DNA of 64,000 nt. It comes from Neckera pumila. Lineage: Eukaryota > Streptophyta > Bryopsida > Hypnales > Neckeraceae. The position numbers were made by a program, and so were the translations under genes. The notes under the pieces were generated by a model. The model searched no databases. It saw nothing but the letters and a program-made list of their open reading frames with translations, and was not told where the DNA came from. The stretch covers positions 43,897,022 through 43,961,021 of the forward strand of contig OZ018408.1 in NCBI GenBank assembly GCA_963969595.1, in the 5' to 3' direction. This document shows, piece by piece, positions 12,301 through 26,118 of this stretch. Positions within the stretch are counted from its first letter, which is position 1, and the number at the start of each line of letters is the position of its first letter.

Positions 12301-13029
12301 GAGTCGAATTGACTCCGTCAAGGTCCCAGCCAGCCGGTTCTTTTGCCACTTCTTTTCCTTTTCCAGAATTAGAAGGAATTTGGAGGAATTGATTTATGCG
12401 TTTATGGATGAAAAAGTAATTCGGAACCGTTACTGTTCATCCAATACTATCTGGTCATCCATTGGGCTGTTGATCGCCGTTGTGCTAATATAAATTTGTG
12501 TTCTTTGGGGCGGGTATAATAAGATTGCCTGCGACCGTGCTTGCGACCGCTATAGCCGAGGCAAAACTCTGTCCAGCGCAAGTCAGGCTCTCGACGGCGC
12601 CGCAGTCTAGTGACGCTGCCCTTTTCGTACCTCAATTTCACACCTTATGATTCTCACTAAAGTAGTATTTATGCTCACTGCCTTGACGAATTGTCCACAC
12701 AGATGATCATTGAAAGCTGTGGGTGAGTTGTGGTGAAAAATTGCGGGCTTCTTGAGGTTTGGGGGGGTCCGAAGTTCCTGTCGCTTGGTGTTTGTGGCGT
12801 TGGGAGAGCTTCCGGCAGGGGACTTGCAGTTGCGGAGGGCTTAGGCAGTAGCGAAGTTGGATGCATGGGTTTTTGTCGGTAATGGTGGTGTTGCGCTTCT
12901 CTGTGCCTGGCCTCTTTGTCGGCGGCTGGAGATTTGAGTGATTGAGTGCAGGGATTGCGTTGCTGCGTGAGTGTACTGCGTCGTGTAGCGAGGCGTTTGC
13001 ACGGTCGGTCAACGGCGTTTGGGGTCAAG
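12301..13029 (+). promoter_or_regulatory. Upstream region and 5' leader of CTP synthase
   Basis: This stretch lies immediately 5' of the CTP synthase ATG at 13030 and becomes GC-richer toward it, as expected for a promoter and leader. I cannot place a TATA box or a transcription start with confidence. A telomere-like TAGGGTTTAGGGTTTT motif occurs just downstream in intron 1 (about 13216-13231). Long antisense frames here are shadows. Confidence 0.4.
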
Positions 13030-16000
13030 ATGAAGTATGTACTTGTCTCTGGAGGTGTGGTGAGTGGGCTTGGAAAGGGGGTCACGGCGAGCAGTATCGG
13101 CGTCGTGCTCAAGGCTTGTGGTCTTCGGGTCACATCGATCAAAATTGGTACGCGCATTGTGAAATGACGATGAATTTTGGTCGTTCTGGGTCGGTGCTGG
13201 GGTCGGTGCAGCGTTAGGGTTTAGGGTTTTAGCGTGTTTGTCTGTTGGACTTTAGAGATTGATACTAATCGAGTTTTCAATGAATTTTTTTCATTTTCTG
13301 AAACCACTTTTATGTTGACTGGGTGCAATTTGTGTCTGAATCTTCTGGTCCCGTCTGCTTACCTTCCCAGATCCGTACTTGAACACTGATGCTGGAACGA
13401 TGTCTCCTTTCGAGCATGGCGAGGTCTTTGTTCTGGACGACGGTGGTGAGGTACGCTTTCAATGTCATGTCAGGAAACATCGTTGTGGCGGGAAACCAAT
13501 TTGTTAGTCAGTTAAAGTTGTATTCCGTGATATTCAGGATTTTAGTCAGAAACGAAGCCAATTCTCTGTATGAATGTATTTTGGTCTATTCAGTTGTACA
13601 ATGTTGTAAGTCGCCGATTTTGTGGAGTTACTCTGATCTTTTTCTTTTCTTTTTCCGCTTGCAGGTAGACTTGGATCTTGGAAATTATGAGCGCTTCTTG
13701 GATGTCACATTGACAAGGGACAACAACATCACTACTGGGAAAATTTATCAGGTAAAGTCAGGATACATAATAAGATCATTCAACCAGTATGTTCTTTTGG
13801 TGTTTCTCTTTTTCTCATTACATATCTCCTGTTACATAATTACTCGATTTATCCGCTTTCCTGTCTTTATTCTCTTCTAAAATGTTGACCTTGCAATTGA
13901 GTTGAAATTTAAGCTCTGATTGAGTCTGAAAGTTGACATAAAGTTACAGTATTTTGTAATGTTAACTCATGGTGCACTGATGTATGGATGCGTGGTTTCT
14001 GATATCGAATGCTCTGGTTGTGCAGGCAGTGATAGAGAAAGAGAGAAGGGGTGATTTTTTGGGAAAAACTGTTCAGGTGTGCAGATTTATAAATTGCTCT
14101 AGTACTTCTTCTGTCTTTTTTCGTCGTTAGTTACCTCATTTCAACGGTTTCCCATGACGCCAAGTCTAGAATTTCTAATTTTCTTTAACAATTTGAAGCC
14201 TAAATTGGAATTTAACTTTTGCAAAAAAAATTGGGTCATTGTACACTGTATTCTGTGCTATGTAATTTTCTGTAATTCAAGATTATCTGACACTGATATT
14301 TAAGTTTATTTGATATTGCATCTGTTGGAGTTGTTTCAGAAAATGATAAGTGTTCTACATGTTTCTTTTGGAGTAGGTTGTGCCACATATCACAGACGCT
14401 ATTCAGGACTGGATTGAACGAGTTGCTAGAGTTCCTGTTGATGGTCTCTCTGGGAGTGCTGACGTTTGTGTCATTGAGCTTGGGGGCACTGTTGGTACTG
14501 CTTCTTACTCTCCTTTTTCGAATTTGTTTAAGATTGTAATGATTAGGATTAGGAATTTATTTGAATATGATACATAGAGAACTTGAGTTCATTGATTTGG
14601 TAGTTGTAAAACTATTGTTCCTATGTACTTACTGGTTTTGTCTTGTTGATGATAATCTTCATTATGTTCAATTGTTTGTTGTAATTTCTACTCGTTTATG
14701 CTATATTTCAAACAGCACAGTCTGTTTTTGTATTCATATCCCCTTTTTCATTTGGTAAAATGGTTTCTAATGCAGATGATCTTATATTTGTATGTAGGTG
14801 ATATCGAGTCGATGCCTTTCATTGAAGCTCTTCGACAATTCCAGTTCCGAGTTGGTAATGTTTTTAATAAAATTGTAATTCTCTTTTTGGGGATGTATGT
14901 ATGCATACACTGAATCCCTTTCTTCTCATAATAGCTATCAGTGGTTATTTATGTGCCCTCTTGTGATACAGGTAATAGTAATTTCTGCTTGGTTCATGTG
15001 AGCTTGGTTCCCGTTTTGGGCGTGGTGGGCGAGCAGGTCAGAGAACTAAATCTCCCATTATTTCGAAAAGAAGTTTTCTTAATCGTTGAGACTCACATCT
15101 GCAATTACTCATTTTCATGATTTTGGCAGTGAACCGTGCAATAACCTTGCGTACGTTTCTATGTTTTTCACAGAAAACTAAACCAACACAGCACAGTGTT
15201 CGGGAACTTCGGGCGCTGGGTCTTACTCCTGATTTGCTAGCTTGCCGTAGCGCACACGTACTTTTCTTCAGCTTTTGAATACTTGTGGATAGTTATGGGT
15301 CAAATAATCAATGTTTTTTTGCTTTAGCAGTGACTGAAAACGAATTATTTGCGCCTTTTCTCATTTTGGTAATTTGTGCATGACCTTTGTAATTCGATTG
15401 TGCAAAACACATGAATGCTTACCCTGGACCAGGTGTACTTCTGAATTCGTGGAGTACTAGAAATTAAATAGTATGTGGATTGCCATGCTACTTACTAGAA
15501 ATTAAGCTGTTAATCCTGCATGACTGGTTAGGGTTATGTAGTTGACCTCCTCTGAAAACATCAGTTTTTCTTCTAGTGTCCCTTATATCTATTTTCGTTG
15601 GCTATTGTGCAGCCTTTGGAGCAGGCTACCAAGGAAAAGCTCTCACAATTTTGCCATGTTCCAGTGAGTGCTGAACTTCCTTGATCTTCTTATCATCTGT
15701 CATACTTGTGAGAGTATGTGTGATTCAATTGCAAGACTAGTAGATATTATTCCTCTAATTTGACTCCCTTTTCGTGCTGGCCAATTAGATGGTCATGCTC
15801 TTCTGACAAGGTATTGATTAGTTAAGTATACACGATTCTGTTCTCGGTTATTAGTTTCCTTTCTTTGCCAAGAGTTACTGCTGGCAATATTGGTATCATC
15901 CCATACATTATAAATGATTCAGGAATTTTGCTTAATTTTGATTTGAAATAGAAAATTGTACAAGACATTTTCTGAATAAATTTAATGGTTGGTAAATGGG

Positions 16001-19000
16001 TTGGGTGTGTAGGCTGCTCACATTCTCAACATATACGATGTCTCCAACATCTGGCACATTCCTCTCTTGCTGCGGGTATGTACTCATTTGATCAGGCTCT
16101 TTCCTAAACTGTGTCCCTGATATATAGCAGTATGGCAGTGGGGTCATCTGCCGATTTAACCATGAAACACTCGTTCATCTTTTGACTTGCTAGGGGACTG
16201 GGGATAGATTCTACATTTTTTCACACTGCTTGGCACTTGAGTAGCTCTTGGGTGGTTGTGATGCAGTCACCAGTTGCCCTTTCATAGTATTAGTATATTT
16301 TTGCTGATTCTACCTGGATTTTATTTTGCAACGAACAGGATCAGCAGGGACATCTTGCAATACTCAATAAACTGCAATTGAGGTTAGTTATTGATGATTG
16401 GGTTTGTCTTGGCAAGTCACAGGATTTTTTATCATTCTGTTTTGTGGGGTCCTTCTGTTGGTGATCAACTCGGTCTTGACAATTTCTGTGTCCAACATTT
16501 CTGTGTCACGTAGTTCTGTACCACCTCCTGCCTTGGAGTCATGGGCTGCCCGAGCTGAGCGATGCGACAACCTCTCTATCCCGGTAAGTACCTTGAGTTG
16601 ATGAACCTTCTAATGTGAGAATAGCGATCACCTTCAAGAGCTTCGATTCTTTCCTCGTACTGTGGTAAGGTGATGTTACTGATTTTTATTTTGGATTCGT
16701 TCTTGCAGATAAAGGTTGCTATGGTTGGAAAATACACGGGCCTATCAGACTCATATCTTTCAGTTTTGAAGGTAGGTTGCAATGAACCTGATGCTTTTTT
16801 GTTAGGATTGAAGGAACTCCTGCTCCTCATTTAATATTTAATTTTTTGAGTTAAAGATTACTGCAGATTTTCCAGGTTTAGAATTTATTTCAATAGTCCC
16901 TTCTTTGACACAACTTAGATTCGCTCTCCTGCGCGTCATCGCGTGGAGCCGGAAGGAGTTTTCCACAAAATTTGACATGTGTTGTCGTATGTGGCCAGGC
17001 TTTGCAACATGCATGTATTGCATGTTCTAGGAAGTTGGTGTTGGAATGGGTTGCTGCTACTGATTTGGAGGATCGTGCCAAGGAGGAGGTGCAGTTCTTG
17101 CTGAATGTGCATAGTGATATTCTGTTGCGTAAAAGATTAGATCTCATCGGCAAAGAACTTATTGAGTGTAGGAGGACTGAATCATTCCAGAATAGTAAGG
17201 TTTAATATCAATATTAGATGTAGCTTGCGAGGTCGTTGGATCTGATCAGTGGTATTGTGCATATGCAGACACCAGAAGCATTTGCGTCTGCTTGGAAGAC
17301 CTTGAAGGTAGCATATTTTGTCTGCTGCACCACTTAATTGTTTCTATTTTGTCTGGACAGGTTTCTTGTGACTGTTAACTTTTTGTAACGTTGATCGATG
17401 ATTGAACGCTTTGGACTGATTGTTTACCTTCTCTTGCACAGAATTCTGATGGTGTGCTAGTGCCTGGAGGATTCGGTGATCGAGGAGTACAGGGAAAGAT
17501 TTTAGCTGCCACTTATGCTCGTACAAATGGGGTTCCGTACTTGGGAATTTGCCTTGGAATGCAGCTCGCTGTTGTGGAGTATGCAAGAAATGTATGCAAC
17601 TCTTTGCGCCCACATATTACTTTTGTGTTATGTTTGATATTTGTCGCATTATTGTCTAGTTTGGAACTAGTCATCAGTTGAATTTGGTCGATTGTGGTCC
17701 GTTTCTTCCTTATAGCATTCCAATTTAAAAGCTGTGGCTTGTGCTACGTAGTCTGCATTCTTACATTCTCTTAATGTTCAACAGGTTCTTGGGTTGGAGG
17801 ATGCTAACAGCACAGAGTTTGACTCCGCCACACCGCATCCTTGTGTCGTTTTCATGCCAGAGGTATACATCTCCTCGTCTTTGTACTAGTGGATGTTTTT
17901 GCGTGCAATCATGCATAGTTCTAGGCACTGGGACTTTTGTTTTTAGACCTTTGTTACCTACAAGAGTCACTGGGCATGCTCTATTTGTTTTCTCGTGAAT
18001 ATGCATTGTTTCATTCTGAATTCCTTTAATTTATGTGTGTGAAGGTCTCCAAAACTCACATGGGTGGGACAATGCGACTGGGGGCTCGCAAGACATTGCT
18101 ACAAACGGCTGACTGTATAACTGCTAAACTGTAAGTATCAGGAGTCTATTTATTTTCGTGACTACTCTCACTGTGCACAAAGTGAAACGCAAGGATTAGG
18201 TGAGGTTTGTGCTCCAAAATTTGTAATTTCGGTTTCGATTTTGGTGAGGCCATAGCTATGCAATTGTTTAGTCATATTGTTCTGTATCACGTTCCTTGCG
18301 ATGTTGCTAGTACGTTCAATTCTGCTTTGTCTGACGTCTTTAATCGTTTGTCTTGCAGGTATCAGAAGGACAGCTTTTTAGATGAACGACATAGGCATCG
18401 TTATGAGGTAATGATCATTCGTCATTCAGTTTGTTTCGACATTTTGTCCTTAGATACGGTTTTTATTAGGTTCGACACTTTGCTAATTGTGAGTTTGTTT
18501 TCTTCTTGGCAGGTTAACCCCGAGATGGTGGACAGTTTAGAAGCTGCAGGACTTCATTTTGTTGGCAAGGATGAAACGGGGCGTAGAATGGAGGTATCCT
18601 CGAAGTTACTACCATAAGCCTTTTGTTACGTCTACTGGAAGTGCATGGCGTAGCAAAGAAAAAAGATCCAGTCAGGTCGATGAACCTTGAGTTTCCAATG
18701 TTACTTCAAAGCGAATATTCTTCAATCATGCAATTCCATGTATTCTAATTCTTTGTTCAGGTTTTGGAGTTGCGAGGGCATCCCTATTATGTGGGCGTTC
18801 AATTTCATCCAGAATTCAAATCACGACCAGGGAAACCTTCAGCAGTTTTCTTAGGTGAAGTTTCTTGTTTTCTCACTTCTTAGAGGGTGCCCAAGTCACT
18901 GTTATCTGTAAATGACTACATCTCTTATATTTGTGCCCAATGTAGCACTTCGACTCAGGCTTAAGGCTCTTCATTTAATAATAACCCATGTGCACATAGT

Positions 19001-19393
19001 CCAGTTGAGGCTGGACAGCTTCTAACCAGCATACCAAAATGGAGATATTGCCAGTATTCATAGCCTTGGAATCTTGCATCGTGTGAAATGTATACGTCTT
19101 CAGTATGTTCTCGTTTAATAAATCTTTATGTGCAATGATGGAGGAATGAGCTCGTAATTATGATTCATGAATTCGAATGTGCTGCTCTGCTCTGCTCTGA
19201 CAGATTTCTGTGGCCTCAATGTGCAGGTTTGATTTTAGCTGCTTCAGGTCAAATGGATTCGTACATCAATGGACTTCATCAACCTTCTCCGGCAAAAGCA
19301 ACAGCAGTGACAGCTAATTCTACACCTCTCTCAAAACATACTGAGATACCTGTCCCGCAAGTTTCAGATGGATTACAACGTCTTGCAGTCTAG
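13030..19393 (+). CDS. CTPS: CTP synthase, complete 22-exon gene, 594 aa
   Basis: Makes CTP from UTP, ATP and glutamine, the last step of de novo pyrimidine nucleotide synthesis (EC 6.3.4.2); cytosolic in plants. Exons: 13030-13147, 13371-13450, 13665-13751, 14026-14076, 14377-14494, 14798-14854, 14972-15036, 15174-15257, 15613-15663, 16013-16075, 16339-16382, 16514-16583, 16709-16771, 16999-17088, 17269-17307, 17442-17591, 17785-17862, 18045-18130, 18359-18407, 18513-18593, 18761-18854, 19227-19393. All have GT-AG borders and total 1785 nt in one frame. The N-terminal synthetase domain shows the nucleotide loop [16 protein letters not shown] (residues 7-22) and [19 protein letters not shown]. 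The glutaminase domain shows GICLGMQ with catalytic Cys397 and VQFHPEF with His524 and Glu526. Length matches plant enzymes of about 590-600 aa. Exon 12 is the least certain: its acceptor is TAG after a weak tract, and it encodes a variable linker. The Ser/Thr-rich tail of about 35 residues is typical of eukaryotic copies. Confidence 0.97.
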
Positions 19394-21786
19394 GATGGAT
19401 CTTTGCAACTATATCTGTTTTTTATTGATTTGGTTGCTGGAATAAATCTCTTTTCACTATGTTCGTCAGCTTTTTTACGGTTCCCAGCCTTAGACGAGCG
19501 ATTGATGGTACTATTTACTTAAGTGACTGTAGGTCTCTGGTACTATTTACTATTGCAAAAGTATGTCCATAGATTCTAATACAATGTCCGGTCGGTCTCT
19601 GGATACTAGTTTACTACTCTACTATCGGCCGTGAAGATAGTCATTTAAACAGAGTGTGTTGGGTCGAGTGCGTTTTTGGAAGCCACTGTCAAAAGCATTT
19701 TAGAAGTGAGGGGCTGCGCAACTGTTCTTCATGAGCTAGCTGAGAGTCAAGCGATTCCTGAATCATAAAAGACTAGGAATGGGGGGTTATGAGTTCATCT
19801 GATTTGAAAGTTGCATGAGAAACAAAGTGAAAATACAATTATCTCATTAGATTTGTTGCATTTTAGCGAATTCAAATGAACATTCAATTGCAAGACCTGC
19901 GTAAGGTATCGTAGGCTATATTAATTCCTTTTGTGTTTGAAAGAGAAAGTTGGAACTAAACAAAGTAGGGTGCTCAATGTTGGATTTTTGAGTTGTCATT
20001 TGATTTGAATTTTGAAAGTGTGTATGATGTCCTGCTCAATCTTCCTCTCTCATTACAAGATAGATAAGAAATGACTAATATACTTGAAGAAGGCTTTGCA
20101 AGGATTGTTGAATTGCTAAGGCTACAACCAATTTAATGAGATGTATTCTCACTTTGGTTTTCATGCAACTTTTGTCTCTCATAATTATCTCTCATTCTAT
20201 ACCTTTGTTGTTTGAATGGATAAGAATAAATAAATTTGTAGAAGTTTAGTTTGCAGTGACAACCACAAGACTACTATAGTTGAAGCTACACAAGCCAAAA
20301 GAGAATTATATGCATATTTACCAATATGCATATTTACCAGTACTAATTCAGCTAAAAGCCAAGGTTTGTTCAGAATGATGGTATATAAATTGATTATTAA
20401 ATAAAACTAAAAGCCAAGGTTTGTTCAAAATGATGGTATATAAATTGATTATTAAATAAAAATATTTATAGAACATTAGAAGGTAAAAACAACTTAAAAA
20501 CTAGAATTGGAATATATAGAAGATTGGCCTCCTGTATTGTCTACAATTAAGATCTATGGACATGTACGTGCTTGTGAGGTTAACCAAATCTTAGGAAATA
20601 TTCTAGATTTGAAAAAGTCTTTTTTTCTTTAGATAAATAGTAGCTTTGCAAACTAATTTTAAAATGAGTGTTGGTGAAAGCAATGGAAGAAGAAGATTGT
20701 CTTGTTAATAAATCTCAAATGTGCAAGAATTTGAATGGGTTGTGTCATACATTTTTTAATAGAGCATCATGGGTAGAATTTAGCTCCAATCAAGCAATAG
20801 TTTCAAGTATAAGAAACTTTCAGTGAGACCTTGCTAATGGTATATACTACATACTATATGTACAATATAGACCTAAACTACAAATTTTGATTGCTTGTCA
20901 TAGAAAGTGGTAAAATAGTGATGACCCTTTTCTACAAGACAATGTCAAAATATTCAATTCAGCCAAAGTAGACATGGAGTGTGACAAATAGACCATAGAA
21001 GTGCTGGAAGACATGGCTACAGTAGCATGAATTTAGGAAGGAATAAGGTATGCATACCTATTAGTTTTGAACCCTCTACCCAACTCCATCCTTATCTAGA
21101 TTTTCCTTCCTTTGTTGAAATGTTGCAAAAGTGTAGATAGGAATGCATTAATTTGGTTGACGGTCCCGATTGGATACTCATGCCTAGTACATGTTTCCAA
21201 GAGTTATGGTTTGCATTTTCCTTGACTCTTACTTGCTCTTCTTCTAACTTACATTCCATAACTTGTACTGCGTAGTCCGTACTTGTTACATGACGATGTT
21301 CTTGTTTGCCTACTCTGTTTCTCGGTTGACTCTTGACAACTGGAGTCCAAGTCCCCCAAGACAGTCCTTTTGCCCTCATTTGCCTCGTTTTGTTTAGGGG
21401 AAGAAAAAGTCTTACAGACAGTCTTTTTTGCATAAGCAAGCATGATCCTCATGCCCCTAGACTACTCACACTCTCACTGTTCTTGCACTCACTCTACACT
21501 CGAAACAGTAGTGGAATGTTCCGAGAACAAACCCCTAAAGGGGAAGGGAAAGGGGAAGCCAAAGCCGTGGTGGAATGTTCTGAAACGAATCAAATATGTA
21601 AAAAAATTGCCGTGGATGAAGGTTTCCAAAACATAAAAAAGCAGTGGTTTGATGTCCATGTGATCTCTACTTCAGAAGACCTGGACGAACGGGACGAAGG
21701 CTCTAAACTCGCATTTTAGTTTGCATTCATTTGATAGAAGCTAAGGTAATTACACTTAATTGTGACGTGTTCCTAAAGCTAATTTT
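19394..21786. other. CTPS 3' flank and intergenic DNA
   Basis: AATAAA at 19441, about 48 bp after the stop, is a plausible polyadenylation signal for CTP synthase. Beyond that the DNA returns to AT-rich repeats. A frame at 21442-21719 with a PKGKGKGKPK-like stretch is more GC-rich than its surroundings, but shows no family motif, no start context and no splice partner, so I do not call it a gene. Confidence 0.5.
20352..20460. repeat. Tandem duplication, 55-bp unit, two copies
   Basis: CTAAAAGCCAAGGTTTGTTC begins units at 20352 and 20407. The units differ at a single base (CAGAATG versus CAAAATG) and both end in TTATTAAATAAAA. The near identity implies a recent duplication. Confidence 0.9.
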
Positions 21787-21789
21787 TTA

Positions 21790-22250
21790 GAGCATCTGTA
21801 GTGGTGTCTCGGCAAACAATCCCTGTACCGGCAAATGGAGGGGCATTCCACAAGGCCCGCATAGTATCAAGATTTTTTAATAACAATTTGATCTAATGCA
21901 AAGTCGGCAATCCAAATGCCAAATGGACGTTTTTGCATTTTTAAAAGAAAGAAAAGAAAGGAATCTATATTAAAAAAAGACTTTTCATGGAATCAAGCTA
22001 GGGAAGGTTGAATTGATTGGCACACTTAACAATGTGGAAAAGGGATGACTAATGATTATTTCTACCAGGAGCCAACTTGCGAGCCTTTCACATTTTGGAA
22101 ATTTGCCGATTCCGAGGGATTACATACGGAGGCTGTGGAAGTGAAGCCCCCCCATAGCGGTTGCATTGGAGCGCATATTTTATTCCAAATCATTTGGCAC
22201 TTGCCATAGAGCCAATACCATCACGTTTGTTGAGACCAATATAGATGCTC
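21790..22250. mobile_element. PIF/Harbinger-like MITE, 461 bp
   Basis: Terminal inverted repeats GAGCATCTGTAGTGGTGTC (left) and the inverted GAGCATCTATATTGGTCTC (right) are flanked by TTA at 21787-21789 and 22251-22253. A TTA/TAA 3-bp duplication is the PIF/Harbinger signature. The interior is non-coding. The copy at 39084-39531 has the same GAGCATC ends, TTA duplication and similar size, so the two belong to one family. Confidence 0.85.
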
Positions 22251-22253
22251 TTA

Positions 22254-23546
22254 CGATTTTTTGCTTGAAATTTATAAGATAAACATGTCTATCACCAAGT
22301 AGATTTGTTATCTAAGTATTTTGGAAGAGCTAGTTGTCAACTCATGCATTTTTTAGAAATTGAGAAGTTTGAGAGAAGCCATTTGCAAGTATAAATAAGA
22401 CATTCCCACAATAAATGAATTTTCTGTGATTTTGAAGAGGTTGTTGGGAATAAATTGGTAAAGATGTAGATAGACCTATGCCAAACCACACGCTAATCTG
22501 GCCCCTCTCCAAGTGCATTGTCAAGATGCTAAAAGGTTGCTAAGATGGTGGTAATAGGTGGGTGATGGACACAAATAGGAAAGTTCAATAGATGTCGGGA
22601 TTCCATCTAATGTGTTGGTAACTGCCAATACTAGGTTCTTCTAACTTAGTCTCTATTCATTCCAAAATCTTCTAACTTAGTCTCTAGTCTAGACATTCCA
22701 AATTCTTCTAACTTAGTCTCTAGTCTAGGTTTGATTTTGGCTATACCTATTTTTAACACCTTTAAAATTTATAAGTTATTCATACCATGTTCAATGATGT
22801 ATAGGAGGAAAGATTAGAAATCCATTTGGACTAACAACAATTCTTAAATTTTGAGGTTTAGAATGTACTTCATTTGAAGAGCAAAGTTTGGAGTTCAAAA
22901 ACAAATACATCTATACTTGGCACTTTTAAATTGTCCCGGAATTGTATAACTCATTCATGCTTTGTACTTATGTTTTGAAAATTCATATATTATAATGCAT
23001 TAAGAATCAAGTTGATTGCTTAAATCAACTCATGTAGGTGTCGTGTCTCTACTTAATCTCAAATAGTTGACTGTCTCTTCTTACATCATTGTTTTGTAAT
23101 TTTGCCAAAATTTAGTTTCCGGTCTTAAATTTTGTTAATATTGATTACCATGGCAAATATGCTCAATATACAAGCATGGTAACTACAAAGCCAACATCAT
23201 TTAGTGCCTCTGCATCCAATAAGCAATGCATTGTCCTTGCATTCATCAAATACCAACTGCATCTTTCCAAACTATTCTAACAATTTGTGATACTAGCCAT
23301 CTAACAACCTTTTATAGTGTGGTTGAGGTAACATCTAAATCATCCGAATAAGTTTTCTATTTGTGTATGTTTCCTATTTTTAAATTGAATAGTTTTTTAT
23401 TGATTAAATTATAAATTTTCAAAGTATTGAAAATAGACATATTCTAGATTGACCTTAGGTTCTCACAAATTATAGAGATTGCACATTTTAATCCAAAAAA
23501 TTTAGGGGTTGGTTCTAGAAATAAGTTACAGTTTGGTGTGGTTACC
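22254..23546. other. Intergenic AT-rich DNA with a short tandem repeat
   Basis: The motif TTCTAACTTAGTCTCTA occurs three times between about 22633 and 22735, at spacings of roughly 35-45 bp, with CATTCCAAA between units. No gene is seen in the rest of the stretch. Confidence 0.6.
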
Positions 23547-23679
23547 TTAACCCCTAAAGTTCTATGACTATGTTTTCACATAAAACGCTCAAAAATTGCC
23601 AGTTTTAGAACAAGTACCAAATTTTTGGAGAAAAACTTTTTTGACACATGTAACCATAGGATCTTGTAGTATGCTGACC

Positions 23680-26118
23680 TTGGGGGGGGGTCACTCCCCT
23701 ATACATTTAGGGATCACGTACGATAATGGGATATTATATAGGGGGGTATTTATGTGTTAGAACTATTTTTTCCTTCCCTATATTTAGAAAAAAGCTACTA
23801 GGAGGTATTTTTGAGCACTCTATTCTTTTTTTTAAATGGAAAAGGGAATAATTTTTTGCACCCTATTTTTTTTATACTTTGTAGAATTACAATTTTGCAC
23901 AGACCAATGTGGCATTAGAAAAGCGATTACACAATGAAATTGCATTCCAGAACTTGCCAATCAACATTGGACATAAGACACAATACGGGTGCTTCCTATT
24001 GCATGCCCAGTTTAACCAAAACCAGAAATTAGAATATCATTCACTAGCTTTATAGCAAAACATACAAGTAAATGATGGAGCAAAGTGTGCCAAGTACAAA
24101 TACAATCTGGAAACAAGGGCAACACATAAGAAGTAATACTAGGTGCAACTACATACACATAGCTGAATTATGAAATCCGGTTCCACAACATTACAAAGCA
24201 AAGGTGCCAAATGAAGCCTGAATTTACACAATTAAGCACAATTGAAAGCCACTTAGCACTGAATTTTTGTTCACTAACTGCAAACATATGCTGTCCAAAC
24301 CAAGTGCAAGAACTTAGGTGCAACCACATACAAAGCGCTAAAAAATGACATCCAATGCACAAAACTTCAAAGCTCAATATAAAGACATTATTCAAACACA
24401 ACAAAGGCAAACTTTGTGTTTATATATACATTCAAAGCATGTCACTGCCCAATCTCTGAGCAAACATTTACACCTTTATTGTTTACGGTTTTTGAAATCA
24501 CTACCACTCCAAAACAATGACAAGATTGAAGCAACATCCTAAAGTGCTGAAATTTGGGAATATAGACTAGAAGCTTGTACAATACTAGAAGCTGTTGATG
24601 TGAAACATTAATACAACTACATCTTGCAATTTAGGGAACAAACAACAGCAAAAACACCAAAAAAAGGGAAGAACTTCAAAAAGCACCTCTGCGACTTGAT
24701 GGAATGATCCAAAGGGTTGGCGACGGCTGAAGGACGCCACTTGCTAGTGAATCCACCAAATGCAGGGATTCCTACTGTAGAGCAGAGTACAATCCCGCCA
24801 AGTCTGACGGAGTGAGTTCTGAGAAATTCACGGTCTTCTGGAAAGGGACATTGCAAGGTCCAACTGTTGGTGAAGACGTGCCGACATGCTTCGAAGTGGT
24901 GCAATACAAATCCGTCCTCCAGCACCCATACAGGAAGCACCAACAGGTCAAACTCATACAGCACCAAAGAAATCGCATCCCACTCCGCAATACCGTCCAC
25001 GAACTGCTTCCACGAGTTGGTTGTCCTTGGATGCAGTCAATGGTGTCAATTGTCAGTGGATGCTCTTCCTTAGGATTAGCCCACTCCCAAGGGTTGTGAA
25101 AATTTTGAAATGAAACCTTAATCAAATTTGAAACAACAGTTTGTGACAGCATTCACATGCCTAAAAATACCATTTCAAAAGTACACCTTCACCCAAAGCG
25201 CAGTAACATCTACAAGAATTGACAGTCAAAATTGTAAACGCACAAAATCCTACGTTGAAATTTTGAAGCATTTACGTGTTTGGAGATATACATTGGAAAT
25301 CGTACCCAACCAAATTTCAATAGCACTTTTTTCTAGATTTCACATTCAGGAGATTTGAAATACTCACAAGAACTTTCAATGCAAGACAGAAGATCAATTT
25401 GTGTTTTGTGTCACTTATCAGAGCAATTACCAAGCTTTGCATAAACCGTAAATCCAGCATCCACCTAAACCACCACAGCGCCACAATGAAGCTTCTAGAA
25501 CCTAGAGCTGAAACCGCTCTCTTGAATCCTACGTCTGCGCCCAAAAATCCAAAACAAAATTGCATTTCCACAAAGCCTAAACTTGAAAGCGACACTCAAG
25601 CAAAATTTCAAACCGCACAGTGCGCCAAAAAGAGTACGAAGCATTTGAAAACCCTAAACCATCGCGCTGCAAAATTCAATATGGAACTCGCTGAAACGAA
25701 ACCTAGAATGCCAAAACCAGGAAGCGGCGCGCCATCGAATCCCTACCAAACAATTGTTAAGACCGCCAGCCCATCCCTGTGCCAAAAATGAAGACTCCAG
25801 TTTCCACAAGCGCTGCATTCAGAATTGGACAGAAAGTGCTAGCATCTTCATCCAACACCCACCCACTATTATGAAGCTAACTCACCCTACCAAACTCTTT
25901 TGGAAGAATTCTATACTTAGCACCCTATTTTTATTCTACAAAATTCTAAAACACAAGATTTAATACTACCCTAATTTGTATATAATCATGTAACCGATTA
26001 TTTCCAATGCCATAATAAATCTAAAAAAATTGTAAATTTTATCTGCAACGAATTACAGTAAGCCTATATTTTATCTCACATACTTTTCTATTGCATCAAT
26101 GGTCTTTTCCTTGAGATA
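23680..26118. mobile_element. 2.4-kb insertion inside the TTAA element
   Basis: CTGACC at 23674-23679 is repeated at 26119-26124, exactly where the two halves of the host element join when compared with its relatives at 8990-9912 and about 49500. That implies an insertion with a 6-bp target duplication. The left edge is TTGGGGGGGG; I could not find clear terminal inverted repeats, so the element type is unknown. The insert has a gene-like middle (24617-25800). Confidence 0.55.
24617..25800 (-). pseudogene. Gene-like fragment captured inside the nested insertion
   Basis: On the minus strand this stretch has plant-gene composition and a telo-box-like TTTAGGGTTTT (about 25650) of the kind found in plant 5' leaders. 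Further on it has coding-looking frames with NPWEWANPKEEHPLTID (about 25037-25090) and WVLEDGFVLHHFEACRHVF (about 24870-24930). The two frames do not join in phase, and stops interrupt each. I do not recognise the family. I infer a captured, no longer functional gene fragment, although an intact multi-exon gene that I failed to resolve is possible. Confidence 0.35.

Noticed and set aside
12675..13157. 160-residue minus-strand frame over the CTP synthase start
   Set aside because: It overlaps the well-supported exon 1 of CTP synthase in antisense and is Pro/Thr-rich, as reverse-strand shadows often are.
13214..13231. Telomere-like TAGGGTTTAGGGTTTT as an interstitial telomere
   Set aside because: Only about two units, inside intron 1 of CTP synthase; a telo-box-like motif or chance fits better.
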